A DNA stretch of 64,000 nucleotides from Streptomyces glaucescens (GCF_000761215.1 NZ_CP009438.1:5163501-5227500), one strand, 5' to 3'; positions 52,368-62,364 are shown, counted from the first letter of the stretch. A program made the numbers and translations. Notes: generated by a model not told the origin, from the letters alone.

Positions 52368-52592
52368 TTGAAGCGCGACATCCACCCCGAGTACGTCGAG
52401 ACGCAGGTCAGCTGCACCTGCGGCGCGTCGTTCACCACCCGCAGCACCATCGCGTCCGGCACCATCCGGGCCGAGGTCTGCTCCGAGTGCCACCCGTTCT
52501 ACACGGGCAAGCAGAAGATCCTCGACACCGGTGGCCGTGTGGCCCGCTTCGAGGCCCGCTTCGGCAAGGCTGCCGCCGGCTCCAAGAAGTAG
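52368..52592 (+). CDS. rpmE: Ribosomal protein bL31 (zinc-binding form)
   Basis: Protein of 74 aa of the large ribosomal subunit. KRDIHPEYVETQVSCTCG and CSECHPFYTGKQK give the four cysteines of the zinc-binding (C+) form; under zinc limitation a C- paralogue usually replaces it. It starts at TTG 52368 with AGGAG 6 bp upstream. A strong terminator follows. Confidence 0.95.
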   Translation: MKRDIHPEYVETQVSCTCGASFTTRSTIASGTIRAEVCSECHPFYTGKQKILDTGGRVARFEARFGKAAAGSKK

Positions 52593-52604
52593 CGAGCCCC
52601 TCTT

Positions 52605-52656
52605 CGCCGGTCCACGGTCACGCCCCTTTCCAGGGCGTGCCGGGACCGGCGTTTTT
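52605..52656 (+). terminator. Terminator after rpmE
   Basis: Outer stem CGCCGGTCC (52605-52613) with GGACCGGCG (52643-52651), inner stem CACGCCC (52619-52625) with GGGCGTG (52633-52639), followed by TTTTT (52652-52656): a classic intrinsic terminator. Confidence 0.92.
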
Positions 52657-52700
52657 GGTCGCCGCCCACTTCACCTTCGTACGCAGTCAGGAGCCCAGAG

Positions 52701-53768
<1,068 letters not shown>

Positions 53769-53804
53769 GGCACGTACGAGCAAGTACCCACACGGAGGAC
53801 GAGC

Positions 53805-54650
53805 GTGAACCTGCTGCTCGCGGAGGTGGCCCAGGCCACCCAGCGGCTGGCCGACGCCGGCGTGCCCTCGCCGCGCACCGACGCGGAGGAGCTGGCCGCG
53901 TTCGTGCACGGCGTGAAGCGGGGCGAGTTGCACTCCGTGAAGGACGCCGACTTCGACGCCCGCTACTGGGAGGTCGTCGCGCGCCGGGAACAGCGCGAAC
54001 CGCTCCAGCACATCACCGGCCGCGCCTTCTTCCGGTACCTGGAGCTCCAGGTCGGGCCCGGGGTGTTCGTGCCCCGCCCGGAGACGGAGTCGGTCGTCGG
54101 CTGGGCCATAGACGCGGTCCGCGCCATGGACGTCGTCGAGCCGTGCATCGTCGACCTGTGCACCGGCTCCGGCGCCATCGCGCTCGCCCTCGCCCAGGAG
54201 GTGCCCCGCTCCCGGGTGCACGCCGTGGAGCTGAGCGAGGACGCCCTGGTGTGGACCCGCAAGAACGTGCAGGGCTCCCGCGTCGACCTGCGCCAGGGCG
54301 ACGCGCTGACCGCCTTCCCCGACCTCGACGGACAGGTCGACCTGGTCATCTCCAACCCGCCGTACATCCCGCTCACCGAGTGGGAGTACGTCGCCCCCGA
54401 GGCACGGGACTACGACCCCGAGATGGCCCTGTTCTCCGGCGAGGACGGCCTCGACCTCATCCGCGGCCTGGAGCGCACCGCGCACCGGCTGCTGCGCCCC
54501 GGCGGAGTCGTCGTCATCGAGCACGCCGACACCCAGGGCGGGCAGGTGCCGTGGATCTTCACCGAGGAACGCGGGTGGGCCGACGCGGCCGACCACCCCG
54601 ACCTCAACAACCGCCCACGGTTCGCCACCGCCCGCAAGGCACTGCCGTGA
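53805..54650 (+). CDS. prmC: Release factor glutamine methyltransferase
   Basis: SAM-dependent enzyme of 281 aa that N5-methylates the GGQ glutamine of release factors. The SAM motif IVDLCTGSGAIALALA, an acidic strand VHAVELSEDAL, and the catalytic NPPYIPL are present; the N-terminal helical bundle (LLAEVAQATQRLADAGVPSPRTDAEEL) binds the release factor. GTG 53805 has GGAGGA upstream. The stop overlaps a tiny GTG frame. Confidence 0.95.
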   Translation: MNLLLAEVAQATQRLADAGVPSPRTDAEELAAFVHGVKRGELHSVKDADFDARYWEVVARREQREPLQHITGRAFFRYLELQVGPGVFVPRPETESVVGWAIDAVRAMDVVEPCIVDLCTGSGAIALALAQEVPRSRVHAVELSEDALVWTRKNVQGSRVDLRQGDALTAFPDLDGQVDLVISNPPYIPLTEWEYVAPEARDYDPEMALFSGEDGLDLIRGLERTAHRLLRPGGVVVIEHADTQGGQVPWIFTEERGWADAADHPDLNNRPRFATARKALP

Positions 54651-54700
54651 GCACCACCCCCACTCTTTCTCTGAAGCACGTGTACGAGGAGGCCCGCTAG
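54647..54700 (+). CDS. Possible 17-aa coupled small ORF
   Basis: A GTG (54647) overlapping the prmC stop opens a frame of 17 codons (MSTTPTLSLKHVYEEAR) ending TAG 54698, two bases before the tsaC ATG. The overlap and position would couple prmC to tsaC translation. It contains the GAGGAGG that serves as ribosome binding site for tsaC, so the peptide sequence at that point may be a by-product. Confidence 0.25.
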   Translation: MSTTPTLSLKHVYEEAR

Positions 54701-54702
54701 AT

Positions 54703-55350
54703 ATGGCACGGCGATACGACACCAACGACGCGACCGACCGCGTGACCGGTCTGCGTGAAGCCGCGTCCGCCGTCCGCCGAGGCGAGCTGGTGGTCCTCCC
54801 CACCGACACCGTGTACGGCATCGGCGCCGACGCCTTCTCCAAGGAGGCCGTCGGCGACCTGCTCCAGGCCAAGGGCCGGGGCCGCAACATGCCCACCCCC
54901 GTGCTCATCGGCTCCCCGAACACCCTGCACGGCCTCGTCACCGACTTCTCCGAGCTGGCCTGGGAACTGGTCGACGCGTTCTGGCCGGGCGCCCTCACGC
55001 TGGTCGCCAGGCACCAGCCGTCCCTCCAGTGGGACCTGGGCGACACCCGCGGCACGGTCGCCGTGCGGATGCCGCTGCACCCGGTCGCCATCGAACTGCT
55101 GACCGAGGTCGGCCCGATGGCGGTGTCCTCCGCCAACCTCACCGGCCACCCCGCGCCGGAGAACTGCGACGCGGCGCAGGGCATGCTCGGCGACTCCGTC
55201 TCCGTCTACCTCGACGGCGGCCCCACCCCCGGGAACGTGCCGTCCTCCATCGTCGACGTCACCCGCGAGGTGCCGCTGCTGCTGCGCGCGGGCGCGCTGT
55301 CGGCGGACGAGTTGCGCAAGGTCGTACCCGACCTCGAGGTGGCGAATTGA
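54703..55350 (+). CDS. tsaC: L-threonylcarbamoyladenylate synthase (Sua5/YciO/YrdC family)
   Basis: Protein of 215 aa that makes threonylcarbamoyl-AMP for the t6A modification of tRNAs reading ANN codons. The YrdC domain shows AVRRGELVVLPTDTVYGIG, KGRGRNMPTPVLIG, and VSSANLTGHPAP. The C-terminal Sua5 extension is absent. ATG 54703 has GAGGAGG at about 11 bp. It overlaps the next gene by TTGA. Confidence 0.92.
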   Translation: MARRYDTNDATDRVTGLREAASAVRRGELVVLPTDTVYGIGADAFSKEAVGDLLQAKGRGRNMPTPVLIGSPNTLHGLVTDFSELAWELVDAFWPGALTLVARHQPSLQWDLGDTRGTVAVRMPLHPVAIELLTEVGPMAVSSANLTGHPAPENCDAAQGMLGDSVSVYLDGGPTPGNVPSSIVDVTREVPLLLRAGALSADELRKVVPDLEVAN

Positions 55351-56012
55351 CACCCCCCGAAGCGGGGCGTGGCATAGGCAGCGGGGAAGAGACGACCACC
55401 TTCGGCTTCCCGAGGGACACCTTCCGCATCCTCCACGTCAGCACCGGCAATGTGTGCCGCTCGCCGATCACCGAGCGGCTGACCCGGCACTTCGTGTCGC
55501 AGCGGCTCGGCGTGCTGGGCGGCGGACTGATCGTGGAGAGCGCCGGGACCTGGGGCCACGAGGGCGCGCCCATGGAGGCCAACGCGGAGACCGTGCTGGC
55601 CGAGTTCGGCGCGGACGCCTCCGGGTTCACCGGCCGTGAGCTGCTGGACGAGCACGTCATCAGGGCCGACCTGGTCCTGACCGCCACCCGCGACCACCGC
55701 GCCCAGGTCATCTCCATGGGCCACTCCGCGGGCCTGCGCACCTTCACCCTGAAGGAGTTCACCCGCCTGGTGCGGGCCATCGACCCCGCGACGCTCCCCC
55801 CGCTGGAGGACGGCGTGGTCATGCGGGCCCGCGCGCTGGTGCGGGCCGCCGCCGCGCTGCGGGGCTGGCTGCTGGCTCCCACCGCGGAGGCGGACGAGGT
55901 GTACGACCCGTACGGGGCACCCCTGCCGTTCTTCCGCTCGGTGGGCGACGAGATACACCAGGCGCTTGACCCGGTGGTGACGGCGCTGACCGGAGTACCC
56001 GCCCGGACGTAG
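55347..56012 (+). CDS. Low-molecular-weight protein tyrosine phosphatase-like protein lacking the nucleophile Cys
   Basis: Protein of 221 aa with the LMW-PTP fold: P-loop STGNVCRSPITE (residues 32-43) and a later YDPYG in the general-acid Asp position. In active enzymes the P-loop begins with the nucleophilic Cys (CxGNxCRSP); here that position is Ser32, so phosphatase activity is unlikely unless another residue substitutes. TTG 55347 overlaps the tsaC stop. The tight coupling to prmC/tsaC and an intact remainder suggest a conserved binding or pseudophosphatase role. Confidence 0.82.
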   Translation: MTPPEAGRGIGSGEETTTFGFPRDTFRILHVSTGNVCRSPITERLTRHFVSQRLGVLGGGLIVESAGTWGHEGAPMEANAETVLAEFGADASGFTGRELLDEHVIRADLVLTATRDHRAQVISMGHSAGLRTFTLKEFTRLVRAIDPATLPPLEDGVVMRARALVRAAAALRGWLLAPTAEADEVYDPYGAPLPFFRSVGDEIHQALDPVVTALTGVPART

Positions 56013-56081
56013 CCGCGGGGCGGGGCACGGTGCCCAGGCCTACATTGGACGTACGTCAGCGTCGACGCCCCGGAGCCCACC

Positions 56082-57320
56082 ATGACGGTCACCCCTGCCC
56101 GTGAGACCGACGTCCTGCGCGCCCAGGACCCCGAGCTGGCCGAGCTGCTGCTCGGGGAGCTGGCCCGGCAGTCGACGACGCTCCAGCTGATCGCGGCGGA
56201 GAACTTCACCTCGCCCGCCGTGCTGGCCGCGCTCGGCTCCCCGCTCGCCAACAAGTACGCGGAGGGCTACCCCGGCAACCGCCACCACGGCGGCTGCGAG
56301 ATCGTCGACGTGGCCGAGCGGATCGCCGTGGACCGGGCGAAGGCGCTGTTCGCGGCGGAACACGCCAACGTGCAGTCGCACTCCGGGTCGTCCGCCGTGC
56401 TCGCCGCCTACGCCGCGCTGCTGCGGCCCGGCGACACCGTGCTCGCCCTCGGACTGCCCTACGGCGGGCACCTCACGCACGGTTCGCCCGCGAACTTCTC
56501 CGGCCGCTGGTTCGACTTCGTCGGCTACGGCGTCGACGGCGAGACCGGGCTCGTCGACCACGAGCAGGTGCGCGCCCTGGCCCGCGGCCACCGGCCCAAG
56601 GCGATCGTGTGCGGGTCCACCGCCTATCCGCGCCATACCGACTACGCGCTCTTCCGCGAGATCGCCGACGAGGTCGGCGCCTACCTCATCGCGGACGCCG
56701 CCCACCCGATCGGCCTGGTCGCCGGGGGAGCGGCGCCCACGCCGGTGCCGTACGCCGACATCGTGTGCGCCACCACGCACAAGGTGCTGCGGGGGCCGCG
56801 CGGCGGAATGATCCTCTGCGGCGCCGAGCTGGCCGAGCGCGTCGACCGGGCCGTCTTCCCGTTCACCCAGGGCGGCGCCCAGATGCACACCATCGCCGCG
56901 AAGGCGGTCGCGTTCGGCGAGGCGGCGACGCCGGCGTTCTCCGCGTACGCCCACCAGGTGGTCGCCAACGCGCGGGTCCTCGCGGCCGCGCTGGCCGCGG
57001 AGGGGCTGGCCGTCACCACGGGCGGCACGGACACGCACCTGATCACCGCCGATCCGTTCCCGCTCGGCGTCGACGGCCGCACCGCCCGCGGCCGGCTCGC
57101 CGCCGCGGGGATCATCCTGGACTGCTGCGCCCTGCCGCACGGCGACCTGCGGGGCCTGCGGCTGGGCACGGCCGCGGTGACCACCCAGGGCATGGGGGAG
57201 ACGGAGATGCGGCGGATCGCCGCCCTGCTGGCGCTGGCGGTGCGCGAACCCGGGCGGGGCAAGTCCGTGCGGGAGGAAGTGCGGGAGCTGACCGGCCGGT
57301 TTCCGCCGTATCCGGGCTGA
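56082..57320 (+). CDS. glyA: Serine hydroxymethyltransferase-like protein (GlyA2 type)
   Basis: PLP enzyme of 412 aa interconverting serine and glycine with tetrahydrofolate. Signatures: LQLIAAENFTSPAVL, NKYAEGYPGNRHHGG, PLP Lys234 in TTHKVLRGPRGG. Near the C-terminus it deviates from the main GlyA family (a short GIILDCCALPHGD section), matching a Streptomyces paralogue; it may favour other aldol substrates. ATG 56082 follows GGAG. Confidence 0.87.
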   Translation: MTVTPARETDVLRAQDPELAELLLGELARQSTTLQLIAAENFTSPAVLAALGSPLANKYAEGYPGNRHHGGCEIVDVAERIAVDRAKALFAAEHANVQSHSGSSAVLAAYAALLRPGDTVLALGLPYGGHLTHGSPANFSGRWFDFVGYGVDGETGLVDHEQVRALARGHRPKAIVCGSTAYPRHTDYALFREIADEVGAYLIADAAHPIGLVAGGAAPTPVPYADIVCATTHKVLRGPRGGMILCGAELAERVDRAVFPFTQGGAQMHTIAAKAVAFGEAATPAFSAYAHQVVANARVLAAALAAEGLAVTTGGTDTHLITADPFPLGVDGRTARGRLAAAGIILDCCALPHGDLRGLRLGTAAVTTQGMGETEMRRIAALLALAVREPGRGKSVREEVRELTGRFPPYPG

Positions 57321-57449
57321 GCGGGGGAGGCGGTCCTGCCGTCCACAGCCACCCGTGCAACCATCGTCGCTACCCGTAAGTCCCCACTCATATGCGTGCC
57401 TCGCTAGGGTGTGGGGCTGAGATGGCCAGCGAGACCTGTGGGGAAGCCC

Positions 57450-58757
57450 GTGCGTGAATACCTGCTGACGCTCTGCATCACGGCCGCGGTGACGTACCTG
57501 CTGACCGGGCCGGTGCGCAAGTTCGCGATCGTGGCGGGGGCGATGCCGGAGATCCGGGCCCGGGACGTGCACCGGGAGCCGACTCCGCGGCTCGGCGGGA
57601 TCGCGATGTTCTTCGGCCTGTGCGCCGGCCTGCTGGTCGCCGACCACCTCACCAACCTCCACCAGGTCTTCGACAGGTCCAACGAACCCCGCGCGCTGCT
57701 CTCCGGAGCCGCGCTGATCTGGCTGATCGGCGTGCTGGACGACAAGTTCGAGATCGACGCCCTGATCAAGCTGGGCGGTCAGATGATCGCCGCCGGCGTG
57801 ATGGTCATGCAGGGTCTGACCATCCTGTGGCTGCCCGTGCCGGGCGTCGGCACGGTGGCCCTCACCCAGTGGCAGGGCACGCTCCTCACCGTCGCCCTGG
57901 TCGTGATCACCATCAACGCGGTCAACTTCGTCGACGGGCTGGACGGCCTGGCCGCGGGCATGGTGTGCATCGCGTCCGCCGCGTTCTTCATGTACGCCTA
58001 CCGCATCTGGTACTCGTACGGCATCGAGGCCGCGGCCCCCGCCACCCTCTTCGCGGCCATCCTGATGGGCATGTGCCTGGGCTTCCTGCCGCACAACATG
58101 CACCCGGCGCGGATCTTCATGGGCGACTCCGGGTCGATGCTGATCGGCCTCGTGCTGGCCGCCGGCGCCATCTCCGTGACCGGCCAGGTCGACCCGGACG
58201 TGATGAACCTGTTCTCCGGTTCCGAGCGCAACACCGTGCACCAGACGGTCCCCGTCTACATCCCGCTGCTGCTGCCGCTGACCATCATCGCGATCCCGGC
58301 CGCCGACCTGATCCTGGCGATCGTGCGCCGTACCTGGCGCGGCCAGTCGCCGTTCGCCGCGGACCGCGGGCATCTGCACCACCGGCTGCTGGAGATCGGC
58401 CACTCGCACAGCCGCTCGGTGCTGATCATGTACTTCTGGTCGGCGCTGATCGCCTTCGGCGCGCTGGCGTACTCCGTGAACAGTGCGTCCATGTGGATCG
58501 TGCTGAGTGTCGTGGTACTGAGCGCGATCGGCCTCGTCCTGCTGCTGCTTCCGCGCTTCACCCCGCGCGCCCCCGTGTGGGCCGAGCGTTTCGTGCCGCC
58601 GCGCTACCGGCGCCGCAGGGTCGTCGTGGCGTCCGGGCAGCCGGCCGTCGCCGAGCCGGCGCCGGCCGAGCAGGAGGCCCGTACGCCGGTGGCCGCCGGG
58701 GTGTCGGGTGTCAACGGGGCGACCGCCGTGGGCCCCCGATCGCGGCTCTCAAGGTAA
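57450..58757 (+). CDS. wecA: WecA/MraY-family glycosyl-1-phosphate transferase
   Basis: Polytopic membrane enzyme of 435 aa with about 11 TM helices that transfers a sugar-1-phosphate from a UDP-sugar to a polyprenyl phosphate (decaprenyl-P-GlcNAc type, for cell-wall polymers). Motifs: GVLDDKFEIDALIKL, NFVDGLDGLAAG, FMGDSGSMLIG and the cytoplasmic HLHHRLLEIGHSHSR. GTG 57450 with GGGGAAG upstream is preferred over the longer frame. The C-terminal about 50 residues are disordered. Confidence 0.88.
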   Translation: MREYLLTLCITAAVTYLLTGPVRKFAIVAGAMPEIRARDVHREPTPRLGGIAMFFGLCAGLLVADHLTNLHQVFDRSNEPRALLSGAALIWLIGVLDDKFEIDALIKLGGQMIAAGVMVMQGLTILWLPVPGVGTVALTQWQGTLLTVALVVITINAVNFVDGLDGLAAGMVCIASAAFFMYAYRIWYSYGIEAAAPATLFAAILMGMCLGFLPHNMHPARIFMGDSGSMLIGLVLAAGAISVTGQVDPDVMNLFSGSERNTVHQTVPVYIPLLLPLTIIAIPAADLILAIVRRTWRGQSPFAADRGHLHHRLLEIGHSHSRSVLIMYFWSALIAFGALAYSVNSASMWIVLSVVVLSAIGLVLLLLPRFTPRAPVWAERFVPPRYRRRRVVVASGQPAVAEPAPAEQEARTPVAAGVSGVNGATAVGPRSRLSR

Positions 58758-59044
58758 GAATCTGACTAAAGCATTGCCAAGCCGTGGGGGAACGAACTGC
58801 CGCAATATCAGACAAGACGGCTCGGTTTTTGCACAGACGCGCGGCATCACTCTCATGTGTGACAGTTGGCACACCCGGCAGGTAAAGACCTCATCAAATA
58901 GTTTGTGATACCGTTCACGAGAACCCCGGATAGAGCCGAAGGACCGTAGTGCGACGGTCCCTTCGCGTGAGGTTCCCTCTCACCCCGGGACTACGCTCGT
59001 CCATGACGACACCCCTGCCCCCCTTTGAAAGCGGAGTTGCCGCC
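58758..59044 (+). promoter_or_regulatory. Leader region of the atp operon with stem-loop
   Basis: 287 bp. AT-rich sequence near 58870-58920 (CAAATAGTTTGTGATACC) is the likely promoter region. Downstream an imperfect stem (58938-58964) pairs GGACCGT with ACGGTCC around AGTGCG, extended by GAAGG/CCTTC. GCGGAG near 59028 is the atpI ribosome binding site. Confidence 0.5.
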
Positions 59045-59482
59045 ATGCCGTCCAACGACGTCCGGATCCTGGCCCAGGCCGCTGTGCCCACAGCTGCCGT
59101 CGGCGCTGCAGCCGCCGTCGTCAGCGGAGTGGTGGCCGGCGGCAAGGGGGCCGTGGGCTCCGTCGTGGCCGCCCTGGTGACGATCCTCTTCATGGGTCTC
59201 GGCCTGTACGTGCTCCAGCGCACCGCCAAGTCGCTCCCGCACCTGTTCCAGGCGATGGGCCTGATGCTCTACGCGGCGCAGATCCTGCTGCTGTTCATCT
59301 TCCTCGCCGCCTTCAAGAACACCACGCTGTTCCATCCGCGGGCCTTCGCCATCACGCTGATCGCGACCACCCTGGTGTGGATCGGCTCGCAGACGGTCGC
59401 GCACATGAAGTCCAAGATCCTTTACGTCGAACCGGACTCCTCCGCGGGCAGCAAGCCCGAGAAGACGGGTCCGACGTCGTGA
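59045..59482 (+). CDS. atpI: ATP synthase accessory protein I
   Basis: Membrane protein of 145 aa with about four hydrophobic segments (AVGAAAAVVSGVVAG, VAALVTILFMGLGLYVLQ, LFQAMGLMLYAAQILLLFIFLAA, ITLIATTLVWIGSQTV). AtpI aids assembly of the c-ring and lies first in the atp operon. ATG 59045 (MPSNDVRIL) is chosen; ATG 59003 has no ribosome binding site. Confidence 0.88.
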   Translation: MPSNDVRILAQAAVPTAAVGAAAAVVSGVVAGGKGAVGSVVAALVTILFMGLGLYVLQRTAKSLPHLFQAMGLMLYAAQILLLFIFLAAFKNTTLFHPRAFAITLIATTLVWIGSQTVAHMKSKILYVEPDSSAGSKPEKTGPTS

Positions 59483-59707
59483 GGGGTAGGGCCGGGATAA
59501 AGACGCGTTCGACAAGCTGCTATCGTCCGGTGCCAACTGCGGCACTGCGGGCGCGGGCATCCGAGCTGACGCCTGTTCCATCGCGAGGCTCGACGCCGAA
59601 CCGCCGCCCCCACACCAGAAACACCAGTCCAGTGCCGAACCGCGGCCGCGCGCCGCGCCGACACAACGAGGTTGCCGTACCCATGCGCCACGCTGAAGGA
59701 GCCCGCG

Positions 59708-60529
59708 GTGAGTGCTGACCCGACGCAGGTGCTCGCCTTCGAGACCGACTGCCACATCTTCGACGGCTGTGGCTTCCCGGCTCCCGGCCTGCACTCGTTC
59801 CTGTTCGAGCCCCTCTGGGGCGACGCGGACAGCAACCTGTACTTCAACAAGACGATGCTGCTGGCGCTGCTCGGCTCCGTCATCGTCATCGGCTTCTTCT
59901 GGGCTGCTTTCCGCAAGCCGAAGGTCGTGCCGGGCAAGCTGCAGATGGTCGCCGAGGCCGGCTACGACTTCATCCGGCGCGGCGTCGTCTACGAGACCAT
60001 CGGCAAGAAGGAAGGCGAGAAGTACGTCCCGCTGGTCGTCTCGCTGTTCTTCTTCATCTGGATGATGAACCTCTGGTCGATCGTCCCGGTCGCCCAGTTC
60101 CCGGTGACCTCGATCATCGCCTACCCGGCGGTGCTCGCCGCGATCGTCTACGTCCTGTGGGTGTCGCTGACCTTCAAGCGGCACGGGTTCGTAGGCGCGT
60201 TCAAGAACTTCACGGGCTACAACAAGGAGCTCGGCCCGGTTCTGCCGCTGGCCATGACCATCGAGTTCTTCTCGAACCTGGTCGTCCGTCCGTTCACCCA
60301 CGCGGTGCGACTCTTCGCGAACATGTTCGCGGGCCACACCCTGCTGCTGCTCTTCACGATCGCCAGCTGGTACCTGCTGAACGGCATCGGCATCGCCTAC
60401 GCCGGCGTCTCGTTCATCATGGTCATCGTCATGACGGCCTTCGAGCTCTTCGTCCAGGCCCTTCAGGCGTACGTCTTCGTGCTCCTGACCTGCACCTTCA
60501 TTCAGGGCGCGCTCGCCGAGCACCACTGA
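59708..60529 (+). CDS. atpB: ATP synthase F0 subunit a
   Basis: Membrane protein of 273 aa forming the half-channels for protons against the c-ring. The conserved Arg region is PFTHAVRLFANMFAGH, and the C-terminal helix is FELFVQALQAYVFVLLTC. GTG 59708 has AAGGAG 6 bp upstream. The N-terminus carries two Cys (ETDCHIFDGCGF), typical of Streptomyces. Confidence 0.95.
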   Translation: MSADPTQVLAFETDCHIFDGCGFPAPGLHSFLFEPLWGDADSNLYFNKTMLLALLGSVIVIGFFWAAFRKPKVVPGKLQMVAEAGYDFIRRGVVYETIGKKEGEKYVPLVVSLFFFIWMMNLWSIVPVAQFPVTSIIAYPAVLAAIVYVLWVSLTFKRHGFVGAFKNFTGYNKELGPVLPLAMTIEFFSNLVVRPFTHAVRLFANMFAGHTLLLLFTIASWYLLNGIGIAYAGVSFIMVIVMTAFELFVQALQAYVFVLLTCTFIQGALAEHH

Positions 60530-60606
60530 GCACCCGCCACTTTCGAACCCCGCAGACGTCCGGTGGCCAACCCCCACCGGTCCTTGAAAGAGAAGGAAGA
60601 ACTGGC

Positions 60607-60843
60607 ATGTCTACTCTTGCCGCTGTCACCGGTGACCTCAAGGCCCTCGGCTCCATCGGCTACGGCCTTGCCGCCATCGGCCCCGGCGTGGGCGTCGGCA
60701 TCATCTTCGGTAACGGTACGCAGGCGCTCGCCCGTCAGCCCGAGGCGGCCGGCCTCATCCGTGCCAACCAGATCCTGGGCTTCGCCTTCTGTGAGGCGCT
60801 CGCCCTGATCGGTCTGGTTATGCCGTTCGTCTACGGCTCCTGA
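60607..60843 (+). CDS. atpE: ATP synthase F0 subunit c
   Basis: Protein of 78 aa with two helices; GYGLAAIGPGVGVGIIFG is helix 1, and the proton-binding Glu lies in FCEALALIGLV of helix 2. Loop ARQPEA contacts gamma/epsilon. It starts at ATG 60607 after GAAGGAAGAA. Confidence 0.97.
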   Translation: MSTLAAVTGDLKALGSIGYGLAAIGPGVGVGIIFGNGTQALARQPEAAGLIRANQILGFAFCEALALIGLVMPFVYGS

Positions 60844-60887
60844 TCACTTCAGGCTGACGACCAGCAACCCAGACGAAAGGCAACGAC

Positions 60888-61436
60888 ATGAGCCAGCTGC
60901 TCATCCTGGCGGCTGAGGGGGAGGCCGAGAACCCCCTCATCCCGCCGATCCCTGAGCTCGTCATTGGCCTGCTCGCCTTCGTCATCGTCTTCGGCTTCCT
61001 CGCCAAGAAGCTCCTTCCGAACATCAACAAGGTTCTGGAAGAGCGCCGCGAGGCCATCGAGGGCGGTATCGAGAAGGCCGAGGCCGCCCAGACCGAGGCC
61101 CAGAGCGTCCTTGAGCAGTACAAGGCCCAGCTCGCCGAGGCCCGGCACGAGGCCGCGCGGCTGCGCCAGGAGGCGCAGGAGCAGGGCGCCGCGCTCATCG
61201 CCGAGATGCGCGCGGAAGGCCAGCGGCAGCGTGAGGAGATCGTGGCCGCGGGCCACGCCCAGATCGAGGCCGACCGCAAGGCCGCCGCGTCCGCGCTGCG
61301 CCAGGACGTCGGCAAGCTGGCCACCGAGCTGGCCGGCAAGCTCGTCGGCGAGTCCCTCGAGGACCACGCCCGGCAGAGCCGTGTGATCGACCGCTTCCTC
61401 GACGAGCTCGAGGAGAAGGCCGAGGCCGGCCGATGA
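60888..61436 (+). CDS. atpF: ATP synthase F0 subunit b
   Basis: Protein of 182 aa: one N-terminal TM helix (ELVIGLLAFVIVFGFLA) and a long charged coiled coil, the peripheral stalk. Its last codons overlap atpH by ATGA. Confidence 0.96.
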   Translation: MSQLLILAAEGEAENPLIPPIPELVIGLLAFVIVFGFLAKKLLPNINKVLEERREAIEGGIEKAEAAQTEAQSVLEQYKAQLAEARHEAARLRQEAQEQGAALIAEMRAEGQRQREEIVAAGHAQIEADRKAAASALRQDVGKLATELAGKLVGESLEDHARQSRVIDRFLDELEEKAEAGR

Positions 61437-62248
61437 ACGGAGCGAGCCGCGAGGCCCTGGCAGCCGCACGTGAGCGTCTCGACGCGCTGACGGACCACAC
61501 GTCCGTCGACGCGGCCAGGCTCGCCGACGAGCTGGCCGCCGTCACCGCGCTGCTCGACCGCGAGGTGTCGCTGCGTCGGGTCCTCACCGACCCGGCGCAG
61601 GCCGGTGAGGCCAAGGCTGAGCTGGTCCAGCGGCTGATCGGCGGCCAGGTCGGCGGGGAGACCGCCGACCTGCTGGCCGGCCTGGTGCGCTCCCGCTGGT
61701 CGCAGTCGCGCGACCTGGTGGACGCGCTGGAGGAGCTGGCGAACACCGCCGACCTCACCGCGGCGCAGAAGGCGGGCACGCTCGACGACGTCGAGGACGA
61801 GCTGTTCCGGTTCGGCCGGATCGTCGCGGGCAACACCGAGCTGCGCGCCGCGCTGACCGACCGCAAGGCCGGCGTCCACGCCAAGGGCGAGCTGCTGCGC
61901 AGCCTGCTCGGCGGCCGGACCGCCGTGACCACCGAGCGTCTGGTGACGCGCCTGGTGACCGCGCCGCGGGGACGTAGCCTGGAAGCGGGACTGGAGTCCC
62001 TGTCCAAGCTCGCCGCGGACCGCCGGAACCGCATGGTCGCCGTCGTCACCTCGGCGGTCCCGCTGAGCGACGCGCAGAAGCAGCGCCTGGGCGCCGCCCT
62101 CGCGAAGCTCTACGGCCGTCAGATGCACCTCAACCTGGACGTGGACCCCGAGGTCCTCGGCGGGATCCGGGTGCAGGTCGGCGACGAGGTCATCAACGGC
62201 TCCATCGCGGACCGTATCGGCGACGCCGAGCGCCGCCTGGCCGGCTGA
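61433..62248 (+). CDS. atpH: ATP synthase F1 subunit delta (long form)
   Basis: Protein of 271 aa, about 90 residues longer than the usual delta subunit because of an N-terminal helical extension, as found in actinobacteria. The C-terminal part (TSAVPLSDAQKQRLGAALAK, then VDPEVLGGIRVQVGDEVINGSI) is canonical. It connects the peripheral stalk to F1. It overlaps atpF by 4 bp. Confidence 0.94.
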   Translation: MNGASREALAAARERLDALTDHTSVDAARLADELAAVTALLDREVSLRRVLTDPAQAGEAKAELVQRLIGGQVGGETADLLAGLVRSRWSQSRDLVDALEELANTADLTAAQKAGTLDDVEDELFRFGRIVAGNTELRAALTDRKAGVHAKGELLRSLLGGRTAVTTERLVTRLVTAPRGRSLEAGLESLSKLAADRRNRMVAVVTSAVPLSDAQKQRLGAALAKLYGRQMHLNLDVDPEVLGGIRVQVGDEVINGSIADRIGDAERRLAG

Positions 62249-62301
62249 CGGCGACGCGGCGGCAGCCACTGCCGCGGCAACTGAACACGCAGTACGTACT
62301 T

Positions 62302-62364
62302 ACGGCCCTGGTTGGGCCGTGCAGAGGATTCACCTCCTGTTGGGGGGAGTCCCCATCCCCCCAA
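62302..62364 (+). promoter_or_regulatory. Two stem-loops between atpH and atpA
   Basis: ACGGCCC (62302-62308) pairs with GGGCCGT (62314-62320), and TTGGGGGG (62340-62347) pairs with CCCCCCAA (62357-62364). They lie in the 156-bp gap of an otherwise tight operon. They could act as RNA-processing or stability elements, or tune the F1 subunit ratio. Confidence 0.6.
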
